DNA from: Sphingobium sp. AS12
Lineage (GTDB): Bacteria > Pseudomonadota > Alphaproteobacteria > Sphingomonadales > Sphingomonadaceae
Reading direction: 5' to 3'
Length of the DNA stretch: 49,308 nucleotides
Assembly (NCBI RefSeq): GCF_019097845.1
Contig: NZ_JAHRGM010000022.1
Location: forward strand, 1-49,308
Positions 1-8,225 of this stretch are shown here, in pieces (the first letter of the stretch is position 1; every line of letters starts with the position of its first letter). A program made the translations under genes and the position numbers. The notes under the pieces were generated by a model. It worked only from the letters and a program-made list of their open reading frames with translations, was not told the origin of the DNA and ran no database searches.

Positions 1-127
1 AATCGGATCGCGAGCCGTCATCCACTCGCCCGACGCCAAGCCCTCCTTGGTGGTGAGCCACGCCGCGCGCTCGGGTCGGCTTCCGACAAGATCGTGAATC
101 TTGGTGGTGCCATCCTCGTCATGGGGA
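1..127. repeat. Terminal direct repeat marking circularity (copy 1)
   Basis: Bases 1-127 are repeated without change at 49182-49308. A repeat of exactly 127 bases at the two ends of a contig is what a de Bruijn assembler run at k=127 leaves on a circular molecule, so the natural unit is 49181 bp and base 49181 joins base 1. The ParB-like reading frame continues in phase over this join, which supports closure. Confidence 0.95.
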
Positions 128-1632
128 AGATCGTTGATGCCCTGATGCTCGCCATGGAAATAGACGGTGTTTCCGTAGCCATGTGCCGGGGTCAGGATCG
201 TGCGGGCCTGCGTGAACATCATGAAGTCGAGCGCGAGCGACGAACCGGCGGAAGCGGACTGCATTAGCTCGGCCCGGATCATATCGCGCCGGATGAGCAT
301 CATCACCTGCATGTTGTCCTTGGACAGCCCGAAACGCGCGCGCTCGGCCTCTGCCGGTGTTGGCGCTGGCTTGGGACCGCGCTGCTCGGTTGCCCCCTTG
401 GGCAGTTCTGCGCCCTTCGCCGCCCGATCTGCAAACCACAGCTCTACGTCAAAGCTGCCATCATTCTCGACCGATGCGACGGCGACGACTGCGCCCTTCT
501 TGGGCAGGATGATCGTGCGCTGCGCATCCAGTTCGGCAATCTCGCTCGCCAGCTTTTCGTAAGCCTCTTCCTGATCGGGAAGTGGTTCGTCATCCTCTCC
601 GATCATCGCAGCGAGGCGCGTTTCCATCGACGCATAGATTTTCGCGAGGTCCTTGGGGAGGTCGCCCCGCTTCGGGTTGCGAATGCGAAGCTCATGGTCC
701 GTCGAAAGATAGCCGTACTGCTTGATCTGCGGAGGGGTTGCCGTCCACGAAAACTGAAGGTCGCCAAGGCCCCACTTCTCGCCAAGCATCCGGCCATTGC
801 GCGAGATATTATGCTCGAACCGATCCTTATCCTCCGCCATGCGCTGCTCGACTAGCTGGTGCAGCACGTCGGGATTTTGGACGATGCCAGCGCCATCCTG
901 CGCGAACAAGTCGGCCTCAAACTCGCCGCCAGCAGCGCGGTAGGCATCGACACCGACATAGCACATTAGCTTGGTCAGTTCGTGATTGCCGGAGTTCATC
1001 ACCTTGCGAATGGCGCTCGCGTTCTTCTCGTGCGGACGGGTCGCCTCCTTCTCCAACTGGCGATAGACCGCGATCTGTAGCGAACGATCCTCGGTCGCCG
1101 CGTAAGCCTGTGCCTGGGCGTCATCGATCTCGCCCGCGCTGTAGAGGTCCATGATCTCGGGATGAAGGTTCGCGATCCGCATGATCCGCGCGGTGCGGGC
1201 CACATCGTAGCCGAACATCGCGCCCAACTCTTCTAGGGTGGCCTCGGGACGCTCGGCTCGGATGGCGGCGAAACCCATATACACATCTGGCAGGGCCATC
1301 GCTTCGCGCGCGCGGTTCTCGGCCATGCTGATTTCCGTGACCTTGCTCAAGTCATCGACCTTCATGCACGGGAAAGTCAGTACCTTCCGGCTCGCGTCTG
1401 CCTCGGCCAATGCCGTGAGAAGGCGGCGGCGGCGATCCCCCGCGATTACCTCATATCCCCCGGCCTCGCGTGGGATGACGACCATGGGCTGAATGAGGCC
1501 CACCGACAGCAACGAAGCGGAGATTTCAGCATCGCTCGCGGCGCTGGACGGCTTCTTGCGAACATTCTGCTCGCTGCGGTGAAGCTGATCGACGGTCAGA
1601 TGCAGGATGGTGGGCTTGGAAGTCTTAGCCAT
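1..1632 (-). CDS. Large ParB/Spo0J-family protein, N-terminal 544 codons (continues at 49181)
   Basis: The frame runs from ATG at 1632 down to base 1 with no stop and continues in phase to the stop at 48657, giving 718 residues in all. Near residues 60-70 there is AGGYEVIAGDRRRR, and near 105-112 AENREREAM; these match the ParB nucleotide-binding boxes. A KorB/ParB-like helix-turn-helix region follows (LEELGAMFGYDVARTARIMRI). The rest is a long unassigned region and a very acidic tail. Ordinary ParB proteins are about 300 residues; this size resembles the YubM-type ParB-like proteins of plasmid leading regions (family knowledge). It is unlinked to the parA gene at 38.9 kb, so a role in establishment rather than partition is inferred. 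An AAGGG-type ribosome site and the duplicated leader lie immediately upstream. Confidence 0.85.
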   Translation of the reverse strand, partial: MAKTSKPTILHLTVDQLHRSEQNVRKKPSSAASDAEISASLLSVGLIQPMVVIPREAGGYEVIAGDRRRRLLTALAEADASRKVLTFPCMKVDDLSKVTEISMAENRAREAMALPDVYMGFAAIRAERPEATLEELGAMFGYDVARTARIMRIANLHPEIMDLYSAGEIDDAQAQAYAATEDRSLQIAVYRQLEKEATRPHEKNASAIRKVMNSGNHELTKLMCYVGVDAYRAAGGEFEADLFAQDGAGIVQNPDVLHQLVEQRMAEDKDRFEHNISRNGRMLGEKWGLGDLQFSWTATPPQIKQYGYLSTDHELRIRNPKRGDLPKDLAKIYASMETRLAAMIGEDDEPLPDQEEAYEKLASEIAELDAQRTIILPKKGAVVAVASVENDGSFDVELWFADRAAKGAELPKGATEQRGPKPAPTPAEAERARFGLSKDNMQVMMLIRRDMIRAELMQSASAGSSLALDFMMFTQARTILTPAHGYGNTVYFHGEHQGINDLPHDEDGTTKIHDLVGSRPERAAWLTTKEGLASGEWMTARDPI

Positions 1633-1867
1633 TGTGCTGTTTCCCTTCTTAAAATGGAGCCGAAGGCGATGGCCCCATCGACTTCTGCCAAGTGGCGAAC
1701 TGGGTCGGGGAATGGCGCAAATATGGGCTGATCGCGGGGGAGGGGGATCACCCGGCCTGCACGGAGCGAAGCGGAGGAAGGACGGGGAAACCCCCGCGAT
1801 CACCAAGCGGAGCCGCGTAGCGGCGGAGACGGCCAGGCCCTTGCGCCAGGGGGCCGGAACAGGCCCC
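1633..1867 (-). promoter_or_regulatory. Structured leader, copy 1, upstream of ParB-like gene
   Basis: This 235-bp leader matches 8226-8458 upstream of ardC, up to the start codon. Hairpins visible on the + strand: CGATGG/CCATCG at 1667-1680, a 12-bp perfect stem 1729-1740 with 1791-1802, GCCGC/GCGGC around 1812-1824, and GGGGCC/GGCCCC at 1850-1867 with loop GGAACA. The block 1838-1868 is identical in both copies. Structure is conserved while stem sequence differs, so it probably acts as folded ssDNA or RNA. A Frpo-like single-stranded promoter is the favoured inference. No other gene lies in 1633-2027. Confidence 0.7.
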
Positions 1868-2027
1868 GCACCACACAATCAAAACGGCGGCGCTGCCGCC
1901 TCATATCCTGACCGGGACGGCGCTTGATCTAGTAGGCTAAAGTAACGGCGTCGAAACCACTTGTGGAAGGTGTTGCCATATTCTGTTTACAGGCTTGGCC
2001 TAAGTCGCATGATGAACGGAGACAAAC

Positions 2028-2657
2028 TTGATCGTCATTGAGGATCTGATGGCAAGCCTAGCGGTGCGTCGGCCCGTGTTCTGCTCCGAAGCTGATTTCC
2101 AGCATGAGCTGGCCTATGAAATTCGGAAGAACGATCCGAATCTAAATGTAAGGCTGGAATGGCCGTTAACCGCCTCCGCGCGGGGCGCGATCGATGTTAT
2201 CGTGATCGGCGAAACCCGGTTCGCCCTGGAACTCAAATATCTCAGCAAGGGCTTTTCGACCACGCTCGACGGGGAGCCGGTCACGCTGAAGCAGCACGGG
2301 GCACATGACCAGCGCCGCTATGACGTGTGCAAGGATGTGACGCGCATGGAAGCCTATGCGGAGGCAACCGGCTATGGCGCTGGCGTCTTGGTTCTCACCA
2401 ACGATCCAAACTATTGGCAGCCGCGGGCGCGCACTGACACTGTAGATGCAGCCTTCAACCTTTGCGACCTGCGCGAGCTGACCGGCTCGCTCGCTTGGCA
2501 CGAACTGGCGAAGCCAGGGACAACGAAAAACCGCGAAGCGGCCTTAGAAATCAAGGGGCGATATGCCCTCACTTGGCAGGACTACAATCGGATCGACGGT
2601 AAAGCTGGCCTGTTCCGCTACCTGTGGATTCCGGTTGCATCACCGGCCCGGGGTTAG
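2028..2657 (+). CDS. PD-(D/E)XK-like nuclease-fold protein, first gene of nuclease cassette
   Basis: The protein has 209 residues and most likely starts at TTG 2028, with GGAG six bases upstream; ATG 2049 is the alternative. The core GAIDVIVI followed by FALELKYL (about residues 53-72) has the spacing of the D...(E)xK active site of restriction-like nucleases. A second conserved-looking stretch, HDQRRYDVCKDVTRMEAYAE, follows. I recognise this as a widespread uncharacterised family rather than a named enzyme. It heads a + strand set of three genes (2028-4080) lying against the orientation of the surrounding leading-region genes. The biochemical role is not known; a nuclease in a defence or competition cassette is inference. 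Confidence 0.6.
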   Translation: MIVIEDLMASLAVRRPVFCSEADFQHELAYEIRKNDPNLNVRLEWPLTASARGAIDVIVIGETRFALELKYLSKGFSTTLDGEPVTLKQHGAHDQRRYDVCKDVTRMEAYAEATGYGAGVLVLTNDPNYWQPRARTDTVDAAFNLCDLRELTGSLAWHELAKPGTTKNREAALEIKGRYALTWQDYNRIDGKAGLFRYLWIPVASPARG

Positions 2658-2701
2658 GGGCGTAGGCGCGATCGATGGGCGTTGAAGGGGGAAGTAAACT
2701 C

Positions 2702-3250
2702 ATGGCGAGCATTGACATGCATTCGCATCATTCGACGTTGCGGGAGCGCATCGTTGAGCATGTCTTCGTGGGTGAAGCCCTCCGCACGCTATGGCGGCGC
2801 GGAATAACCGACGTGGAAGTCTTGCGATCTGAGTTCGACGCGCATGGTTACGATCTGGTCATGGGGCGAGGGCCTGTCGTTCGCCATATCCAGTTCAAGA
2901 CTGGCATCCGTAGTAAGCCAGCGCCGGTCTCAGTGGGGCGAGCCCTCGCAGACAAACCCAGCGGCTGCGTTATCTGGATTTGCGTGACGCTCGATCTAGA
3001 TCTTGGGCCGTTCTGGTGGTTCGGAGGGGCACCCGGCGAACCGCTTCCTGACCTGTCGGGCTTCGCGAGTCCAAAGCGTATCGGCCGCCGTGAAGGCGGC
3101 GATCGGCCGCTTCGGGTCAATCATAGCAAGGTGCCGGCCAAGCATTTTCGGCGGATCGACACGATGGACGCTATGCTAGAAACGCTATTCGGCCCGCTGC
3201 CGCATGACGCTGCCCCGGTCGTCGTGGACGACGCGGGAGCTGAGGCCTGA
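2702..3250 (+). CDS. Uncharacterised protein with E-D-QxK nuclease-like core, second gene of nuclease cassette
   Basis: ATG 2702 is chosen because GAAGGGGG lies about nine bases upstream; the frame is open from 2675. It encodes 182 residues. The segment EVLRSEFDAHGYDLVM then VRHIQFKTG looks like an E...D...QxK variant of the PD-(D/E)XK core (about residues 38-67). CVIWICV and FWWFGGAPGEPLP follow and are typical of a small hypothetical family I have seen without a function. It ends at 3250 and overlaps the next ATG by one base (TGATG), so the two are translationally coupled. Helicase, ATPase and methylase motifs are absent. Confidence 0.6.
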   Translation: MASIDMHSHHSTLRERIVEHVFVGEALRTLWRRGITDVEVLRSEFDAHGYDLVMGRGPVVRHIQFKTGIRSKPAPVSVGRALADKPSGCVIWICVTLDLDLGPFWWFGGAPGEPLPDLSGFASPKRIGRREGGDRPLRVNHSKVPAKHFRRIDTMDAMLETLFGPLPHDAAPVVVDDAGAEA

Positions 3251-4080
3251 TGCTCACATTTGGCAATCTTCTGGACCTAGCGGGTATTAGCCGAAGCTCG
3301 GTTCGGCTTCTGCGACACCAAGATAACAGGCATCCGGGGTTCCCGACGCCATATGCCCTCTGGCGGGACCATAGGAGCCGCTTTGAGGCGTATCAGGAAA
3401 CCCAAGGGGTAGGCGACGCCCCGGACCTACGCGCACCCTATTGGGCATCCTTCGTCGGTGTTCCTGGGAAGGAAACCCTGTTCGTCGGTCTGTACTCTGC
3501 AGAGCTGATCGGGCCGCTAGCCGAAGATCGGCCGCATCCTGTCACCGGAGGAGTGGAACCGGCAGGAAGCTGCAACCAATATCGGCTAGCGCTGCTGCCC
3601 GAGCTGGCCGAATATGCGGGCCGCCTCTGGATCGATTGGGGCAAGGGCTATCGCGCGTGGATTCAGCGTGGCGATCGCGTTCCAAAGCCGGTTGTCGAGC
3701 TTCGCCGGACCTTTCGCGAAGATCCGTTCCCCGGCTTCGCGGCATTGATCCTGAACCTCTCTGATATTGAGACAATGCCGGCCCATTGGGCGGAGGCTCT
3801 GCGCGCGACGCGCGGAATTTACCTCCTTACGTGCCCGCGAACGCGGGAACAGTATGTCGGTATGGCGTCCAGCGGAGAGGGCTTTCTTGGCCGCTGGCGC
3901 GAGTATTTCGCATCCGGGCATGGAGGGAATGTCGCGCTGAAAAGCCGCGATCCGAGCGATTATCAGGTGTCGATCTTGGAGACCGTCGGCACCTCCGCCA
4001 CTATGGCCGATCTGATCGAATTGGAATGCCGCTGGAAGGATAAGCTGCAAAGCCGCCAAATGGGCCTCAATCGCAATTAA
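3250..4080 (+). CDS. GIY-YIG nuclease-domain protein, third gene of nuclease cassette
   Basis: The C-terminal 90 residues carry a GIY-YIG domain: RGIYLLTC, then QYVGMAS (YIG replaced by YVG), the arginine of GRWREYF, and the metal-binding glutamate of LIELECRWKDKL. The N-terminal 180 residues are unassigned and include ASFVGVPGKETLFVGLYSA. Total length is 276 residues. It is coupled to the preceding gene by a one-base overlap. It converges on umuC with about 30 bp between stops. GIY-YIG domains cut DNA in homing, repair and restriction enzymes (family knowledge). Together with the two upstream genes this gives three nuclease-like proteins in one operon. Confidence 0.7.
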   Translation: MLTFGNLLDLAGISRSSVRLLRHQDNRHPGFPTPYALWRDHRSRFEAYQETQGVGDAPDLRAPYWASFVGVPGKETLFVGLYSAELIGPLAEDRPHPVTGGVEPAGSCNQYRLALLPELAEYAGRLWIDWGKGYRAWIQRGDRVPKPVVELRRTFREDPFPGFAALILNLSDIETMPAHWAEALRATRGIYLLTCPRTREQYVGMASSGEGFLGRWREYFASGHGGNVALKSRDPSDYQVSILETVGTSATMADLIELECRWKDKLQSRQMGLNRN

Positions 4081-4109
4081 AACGGCGCTACTCTTTCAGC
4101 GCTTTGGTT

Positions 4110-5372
4110 CTAGCGCGCGACTGGAATTTCGCTGATCCGTGTCGTCCAAGCCGGACTTTTCTGGCTGCGCTTAGTGTCGAAAGCCTTGGCGCCGTGGCCT
4201 TGGACCGCGAGCGTGATGGTGTTGCGGCCGAACCGACTATTGAGGCCATCCATGGCGGCCAGCAGTGCCGGGGCACGAGGATCGACCGTAGCGAATAGGT
4301 CTGCCTGGCCTTGGCCCTGCGGGGTCAAATCCTCCAGCAGAACGCCACATTTCGTATAGACGCCCCCCGGTTGAAATATGGCCTCCGTCATCTGGCCGAC
4401 AATCCGCAAGATTACGCGCGGATCGTTGGTTGGCGGCGACAACCGCGCCGATCGCGAAGCGGAAGGCGGGTTCGGCCGATAGCGTGAGCCATGGGCGAAG
4501 GCGATCAGTCGGCTCGCAACGAGGCCCTGGGCGCGGATCTTCTCGGTCGCGCGCGCCGCGCGCCGCGCCATCGCCTCGCGCAGCTCGTCCAGCGTTTTGA
4601 CCGGCTCTCCGAATTGGCGAGTGACGGCGGTTGCCTTCAGCGCGTCGGGCTCAACTTTGAAGTCCGCGCATTCGATGCCGCCCAGCTCGCGCACAAGCCG
4701 CTCAAGCACAACCGTTCCCACGTCGCGCGCGACCGCTGGCGGCATCGCCGCCAGGTCGGCGGTCGTTCGGATGCCAAGGGGGTGGAGCCGCGCTTCAAGC
4801 GCGCTTCCGATCCCCCACACCTCCCCGATAGGCCATTGCTCGAACAGTCGCCGGCGTAGCTCGGTGTCGTGAAGATCCACCACGCCGCCCCAAACCTTTT
4901 CGGTGGCCTTGGCGAGCGCATTTGCGACTTTCGATAGGGTGCGCGTCGGGCCAAGGCCGATCCGGGTCGGCAGGCCAACTTGCCGTAATATATCCTCGCG
5001 CAACCTGTGCGCGGCTTCCACGTCGCCAAGGCCGTTGTGCAAGGTGGGGGCGCGGTAGAAACTCTCGTCTATCGAGTAGATCTCCACCGTATCGGTATGC
5101 TCGGCAATGACGGCGTTGAACCGCCGATTGAGGTCGGCATAGAGTTCGTAATTGCTTGATCGGAGCTGGATACCATGTCGCTTGATCCGATCCCGGATTT
5201 TGAAAACCGGCTCGCCCATGCGGACATGCAGGGCCTTCGCTTCCTCGCTGCGCGCTACCGCGCAACCGTCGTTGTTCGACAGGACGATGACGGGAACGCC
5301 GCGCAATGACGGATCAAAAAGCCTCTCTGCAGAGACGTAGAAGTTGGCGACGTCGACGATTCCATGGGTCAT
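4110..5372 (-). CDS. umuC: UmuC-type Y-family DNA polymerase
   Basis: This 420-residue protein is the catalytic subunit of an error-prone translesion polymerase (Pol V type). The start [16 protein letters not shown] holds the first catalytic aspartate, and YSIDESF (about residue 98) holds the second acidic pair. [15 protein letters not shown] and [18 protein letters not shown] match UmuC. Near the C-terminus QADLF is a good sliding-clamp binding motif. It lies nine bases after umuD in one operon behind an SOS box. Plasmid umuDC operons help ssDNA-rich or damaged molecules to be completed. Length is normal for the family. Confidence 0.93.
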   Translation of the reverse strand: MTHGIVDVANFYVSAERLFDPSLRGVPVIVLSNNDGCAVARSEEAKALHVRMGEPVFKIRDRIKRHGIQLRSSNYELYADLNRRFNAVIAEHTDTVEIYSIDESFYRAPTLHNGLGDVEAAHRLREDILRQVGLPTRIGLGPTRTLSKVANALAKATEKVWGGVVDLHDTELRRRLFEQWPIGEVWGIGSALEARLHPLGIRTTADLAAMPPAVARDVGTVVLERLVRELGGIECADFKVEPDALKATAVTRQFGEPVKTLDELREAMARRAARATEKIRAQGLVASRLIAFAHGSRYRPNPPSASRSARLSPPTNDPRVILRIVGQMTEAIFQPGGVYTKCGVLLEDLTPQGQGQADLFATVDPRAPALLAAMDGLNSRFGRNTITLAVQGHGAKAFDTKRSQKSPAWTTRISEIPVAR

Positions 5373-5381
5373 CCGCGAGGC

Positions 5382-5816
5382 CTAGCGCCGAAAATCACGG
5401 ACACTCGTTCGCACGACGCCCCATATTTCCACGCCCTCGGCGGGAGTAGGGTCATAGTGCTGGCGGGCGTTGCGAGCCTCAAGAAACGTCCCGCCCTGGC
5501 GGCGCGCGAGCTGACGGCAGACAAAGCCGCCATCCACAATGGCGATGACGATATGCCCCTCAACAGCCCGCGTGTCGCGGTCTACCACGACAACATCATT
5601 GTCGTAGATTCCGGCGTCGATCATGCTGGTGCCGCTGATGCGAAAGACAAAGCTCGCCGCTCTGTCGAGCCGTAGAAGCTCGATCAGGCAAATAGCGTCC
5701 TCCTGCCAATCCTGGCTTGGGGACGGAAAGCCGGCTCCTGCTGCTCCGATGATAAAGGGAATTAGCCCCTCTGGCACCTCGGCGAGCGGGACCGGCTGCA
5801 TCAGTGGCAGCAACAT
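5382..5816 (-). CDS. umuD: UmuD-like protein, S24 family, with atypical catalytic dyad
   Basis: The protein has 144 residues and is similar to UmuD throughout. AAGAGFPSPSQDW provides the Ala/Cys-Gly type self-cleavage site region. The nucleophile is in SGTSMIDAGI. The general-base lysine, found in UmuD as FTVKKL, is read here as FVCRQL, so arginine appears to stand where lysine is expected. If the alignment is right, self-cleavage to UmuD' may be impaired or use a different residue. It starts at ATG 5816, heads the umuDC operon, and has a LexA box 36 bp upstream. Confidence 0.88.
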   Translation of the reverse strand: MLLPLMQPVPLAEVPEGLIPFIIGAAGAGFPSPSQDWQEDAICLIELLRLDRAASFVFRISGTSMIDAGIYDNDVVVVDRDTRAVEGHIVIAIVDGGFVCRQLARRQGGTFLEARNARQHYDPTPAEGVEIWGVVRTSVRDFRR

Positions 5817-5851
5817 GATGATTCCCTTTCGCCCCCTTCTAACGCACTAAG

Positions 5852-5866
5852 GAACGAAATGGGAAC
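5852..5866 (-). promoter_or_regulatory. LexA (SOS) box of umuDC
   Basis: The + strand reads GAAC-GAAATGG-GAAC, that is GTTC-N7-GTTC toward umuD. This is the exact alphaproteobacterial LexA half-site spacing. It sits 36 bp before the umuD start and just after the stop of the upstream nuclease gene. Confidence 0.85.
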
Positions 5867-5872
5867 ATCGGT

Positions 5873-6319
5873 TTATCGTCTTTGTGAAGACGGGCAGACA
5901 ATATCGCGCCGCCAGTAGCGATCCCATCGCGCAACGGTGCCGGTCGCGAGCATGGCGCAATTGAGAATCCGCCGATCCGCCATCTGGCAGAATGCGGCGG
6001 TGCGGTTCCCCTTTCCACTGCCAGCGGAGAGGCAACGCATTGTCGGAGCACTGACGCGAACATGGTCGTAGCGTGCGCCGGGAAAGCGCGTTCGCCCGCG
6101 CGATCCACCTAAGATGGCGACAAGGGCGTCCATGGCGGCTTGTGCGGATGCTCTCGGGCAAGGATGGCCGGGCCTACAGCTATTGTCGCGCTCACGCGCG
6201 GCGATGCCTGAGAGACGAATACGCGGGCCTTCGGCACACCAAACCGGCCCGTCCCCATCTGCAACTAGGGTCGGGGTGCAGGCGAACATAAGCCCTGCGG
6301 CGATAATGGTAGCGGCCAT
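5873..6319 (-). CDS. Secreted thermonuclease-like (SNase-fold) protein
   Basis: ATG 6319 opens a 148-residue protein with a short hydrophobic leader (MAATIIAAGLMFACTP), probably a signal peptide. VADGDGPVWC, RIRLSGIAARE and CRPGHPCPRASAQAAMDAL follow the staphylococcal-nuclease-like pattern of plasmid-borne 'thermonuclease family' proteins, including the RIRL arginine and the glutamate after IAAR. The C-terminal CQMADRRILNCAML and VARWDRYWRR also fit. Four or more cysteines suggest disulphides in the periplasm. It is separated from the ardC operon by a terminator. Activity is not certain because the second arginine of the active site is hard to assign. Confidence 0.65.
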   Translation of the reverse strand: MAATIIAAGLMFACTPTLVADGDGPVWCAEGPRIRLSGIAARERDNSCRPGHPCPRASAQAAMDALVAILGGSRGRTRFPGARYDHVRVSAPTMRCLSAGSGKGNRTAAFCQMADRRILNCAMLATGTVARWDRYWRRDIVCPSSQRR

Positions 6320-6344
6320 GTCGGGTCTTTCCAGCAAGGTTAAA

Positions 6345-6372
6345 GGGGCGCGGGCCCACAGGTCCGCGCCCC
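6345..6372 (-). terminator. Rho-independent terminator of the ardC operon
   Basis: A perfect 9-bp stem, GGGGCGCGG (6345-6353) with CCGCGCCCC (6364-6372), is followed on the minus strand by TTTAA. It stands directly after the stop at 6382. On the + strand the stem is followed by GAAATTTTC, so it may stop transcription both ways. Confidence 0.7.
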
Positions 6373-6381
6373 GAAATTTTC

Positions 6382-6585
6382 TCAGTCCTCGGCCTTTGGC
6401 GGCGTCGAGTACGGGGCCAGGCCCCGCGCATCGCCAGCGCCGTCGCGGAATTGGCGGACGACGTTGCCACCGTCCCAATCGCCGCGAAGGATGCCTTTGC
6501 GATTGATCCCGCCCACGGGGCGGGTTCGTGCCGCTAGCAGGCGCGCGCGGCGGGTGTCTCGGTCAAGATTGCGCATTGGCGTCAT
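6382..6585 (-). CDS. Small hypothetical protein, last gene of ardC operon
   Basis: The 67-residue frame begins MTPMRNLDRDTRRARLLAA at ATG 6585, inside the end of the preceding gene (23-bp overlap), and ends just before the terminator at 6345-6372. It is basic in the first half and has GILRGDWDGGNVVRQFRDG in the second. I do not recognise the family. The overlap and the terminator position support a real gene. Confidence 0.5.
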   Translation of the reverse strand: MTPMRNLDRDTRRARLLAARTRPVGGINRKGILRGDWDGGNVVRQFRDGAGDARGLAPYSTPPKAED

Positions 6586-6928
6586 GATCCATCCTCTCTG
6601 CGTTGCGGCGCGCGCGTCGCTTTTCGATGACGCGGCGGGCCGCATGTGTCGATGCAAGATCGGGGTGGCCCTCCGCGATCTGCTCAAGCGTGGCGCGCGG
6701 CGATGCGGCGATGCGGCCCGCCTCAATTGCCGCGCCATAGGCGCGCGCGGTCTGGTCAGCTTCGGCCAGTAGGCGGCGCGTCTCGGCCTCGTACCATCGG
6801 CGGAATCTTTTGGTGGGCGGTGCGCAGCGCAAGCCCGCATGAATATGGCCGCGCGCGTCGGCCATCGTCACCAAGCCCCGCGCCTTCGCAAACGCTGTGA
6901 GGCTCTGAACGGGCGGGGCGTCGCTCAT
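6563..6928 (-). CDS. Hypothetical protein in ardC operon
   Basis: This 121-residue protein starts at ATG 6928 and overlaps the upstream stop by four bases (ATGA), a sign of translational coupling. It is arginine- and alanine-rich and predicted mostly helical (RRWYEAETRRLLAEADQTA and a C-terminal RRVIEKRRARR stretch). There is no recognisable catalytic motif and no membrane segment. Its place behind ardC suggests an establishment or anti-defence accessory, but that is position only. Confidence 0.55.
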   Translation of the reverse strand: MSDAPPVQSLTAFAKARGLVTMADARGHIHAGLRCAPPTKRFRRWYEAETRRLLAEADQTARAYGAAIEAGRIAASPRATLEQIAEGHPDLASTHAARRVIEKRRARRNAERMDHDANAQS

Positions 6929-7221
6929 GGTTGCGGTTCGGGAGTGCGAACGTCGCCCCGCTCGATCTGGAAACCGGCGCCGTCAAGTTCCTCGCAAATG
7001 GCCCGTTGGCGCTCCTCGCCCGTACCGCGCGTGGCGATGTAGCTGCATCGGCCATAGTGAAACTCGAAACCGGCGCGCTTCACGCATCCTCTAAAACGCT
7101 GATGGGTGCGCTCGCTCCAATCCACGCTGCCAGCATAGTTGCGGAAGGCTGCGACGGCGCAGACGGAACCATAATTCTCATCACGCCAGCTAAGTTCGAT
7201 CATTGGGGGATTCTTGGGCAT
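6925..7221 (-). CDS. Hypothetical protein following ardC
   Basis: ATG 7221 gives 98 residues beginning MPKNPPMIELSWRDENYGSV; a GGA-rich stretch precedes the start. It contains three cysteines and a compact aromatic-rich core (FRNYAGSVDWSERTHQRF, GFEFHYGRCSY), so it is probably a small folded domain. It lies 59 bp after ardC and overlaps the next gene by ATGA. I do not recognise the family. Confidence 0.55.
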   Translation of the reverse strand: MPKNPPMIELSWRDENYGSVCAVAAFRNYAGSVDWSERTHQRFRGCVKRAGFEFHYGRCSYIATRGTGEERQRAICEELDGAGFQIERGDVRTPEPQP

Positions 7222-7280
7222 TGGTCGATCCTTCGGGAACGGGGAAGAGGGGGCGGCGCTGCTGGCCGCCCTCGCTCGGA

Positions 7281-8225
7281 TCAGGCGGCGCGAGCCATGG
7301 CGGGCGCTGCCATGTGGGACAGGATCAGTTCGCTTCCCGCCTGTGCTGCGGTGGCGGCGCGGAAGATCGCGCGCTTGTCGTTGCGAAGGGTGGTGAGCCA
7401 GGACGCAACATAGGCCGCGTGGTCCTCGCGCTCGGTCGGCTCCATGCCAAGTTGTGCGCAAAGCATCGCTGCACCAATCTCCGCAATCAATTCCTCTGCG
7501 GCCCTGATTTCCTTGGCCTTGCCATAATCGCGCAGGGTTTCGCGGGCGAGCCGTGAAGCATGGCCGGTGCTGTGAATCGCCTCATGGGCAAGCGTGGCAT
7601 AGAAAGCGTTGCCGGTCACAAAGTCGGCAAAGGCAGGCATCTGGATACGGTCGGCGCCGGGGTTGTAGTGGGCGCTGCTGCCTCCCTCGCTATAGGGCAC
7701 GGGATAGCGGCTAAACGCTGCATCAAGCTCGCTGTCGCGCTGGTCGCGGTTCTTCACCTCGATCTGAGGCGCGGGGAACCTGCTCATGTCCAAGCCCTCG
7801 ATCTGCTCGACGTTGAACACGACATATTTTTTCAGATAGGCGCGGCTCGTTTCCTCGCCCTCGCTGTTGGTGATTGGCTCGCCTGTCTCGCCATCCTTGG
7901 GGGTGAAAGTGCCAGCATGAACGACAAGATTGCCCTTCTCGCTTTTGCGGACCTGTCCGCCCAGCTCGTGCGCCTGCCGGTAGGTCATCCAATGCGGGTT
8001 GGTGTAGCCGTGCGCCATGGCGGCGGACCACAACAGCAGGATATTGATGCCGCGATAGGCGGTGCCCTCATGGCGAAGCGGAAGCGATGCCGCGCCCGAT
8101 GCCCAGCGTGGGGACCATGGGCGGGTGCCTGCCTCTAGCAGCGCAACAATCTGATTGGTGACTTCCTCGTAAACGTCGACGCGCGCAGCGGTGGTCTTGC
8201 GGGTCTTGGCGGTGTTCCGTGGCAT
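7281..8225 (-). CDS. ardC: ArdC-like antirestriction protein
   Basis: ATG 8225 gives 314 residues and follows AGGAAGGGA at good spacing. The N-terminal half (VDVYEEVTNQIVALLEAG, RPWSPRW, YRGINILLLWSAAMAHGYTNPHWMT) is the ssDNA-binding ArdC domain. The C-terminal half has a zinc metallopeptidase signature HEAIHSTGH (HExxH) in FYATLAHEAIHSTGHASRLAR. ArdC proteins shield incoming ssDNA from restriction in the recipient (family knowledge). Here it sits in the predicted leading region, on the strand readable from the transferred DNA, behind a structured leader shared with the ParB-like gene. A longer open frame upstream of 8225 is leader sequence, not protein. Confidence 0.92.
   Translation of the reverse strand: MPRNTAKTRKTTAARVDVYEEVTNQIVALLEAGTRPWSPRWASGAASLPLRHEGTAYRGINILLLWSAAMAHGYTNPHWMTYRQAHELGGQVRKSEKGNLVVHAGTFTPKDGETGEPITNSEGEETSRAYLKKYVVFNVEQIEGLDMSRFPAPQIEVKNRDQRDSELDAAFSRYPVPYSEGGSSAHYNPGADRIQMPAFADFVTGNAFYATLAHEAIHSTGHASRLARETLRDYGKAKEIRAAEELIAEIGAAMLCAQLGMEPTEREDHAAYVASWLTTLRNDKRAIFRAATAAQAGSELILSHMAAPAMARAA

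Noticed and set aside
6928..8138. Long + strand open frames opposite ardC and its downstream genes
   Set aside because: They are shadows from high-GC codon bias; ArdC and the coupled minus-strand genes account for the region.
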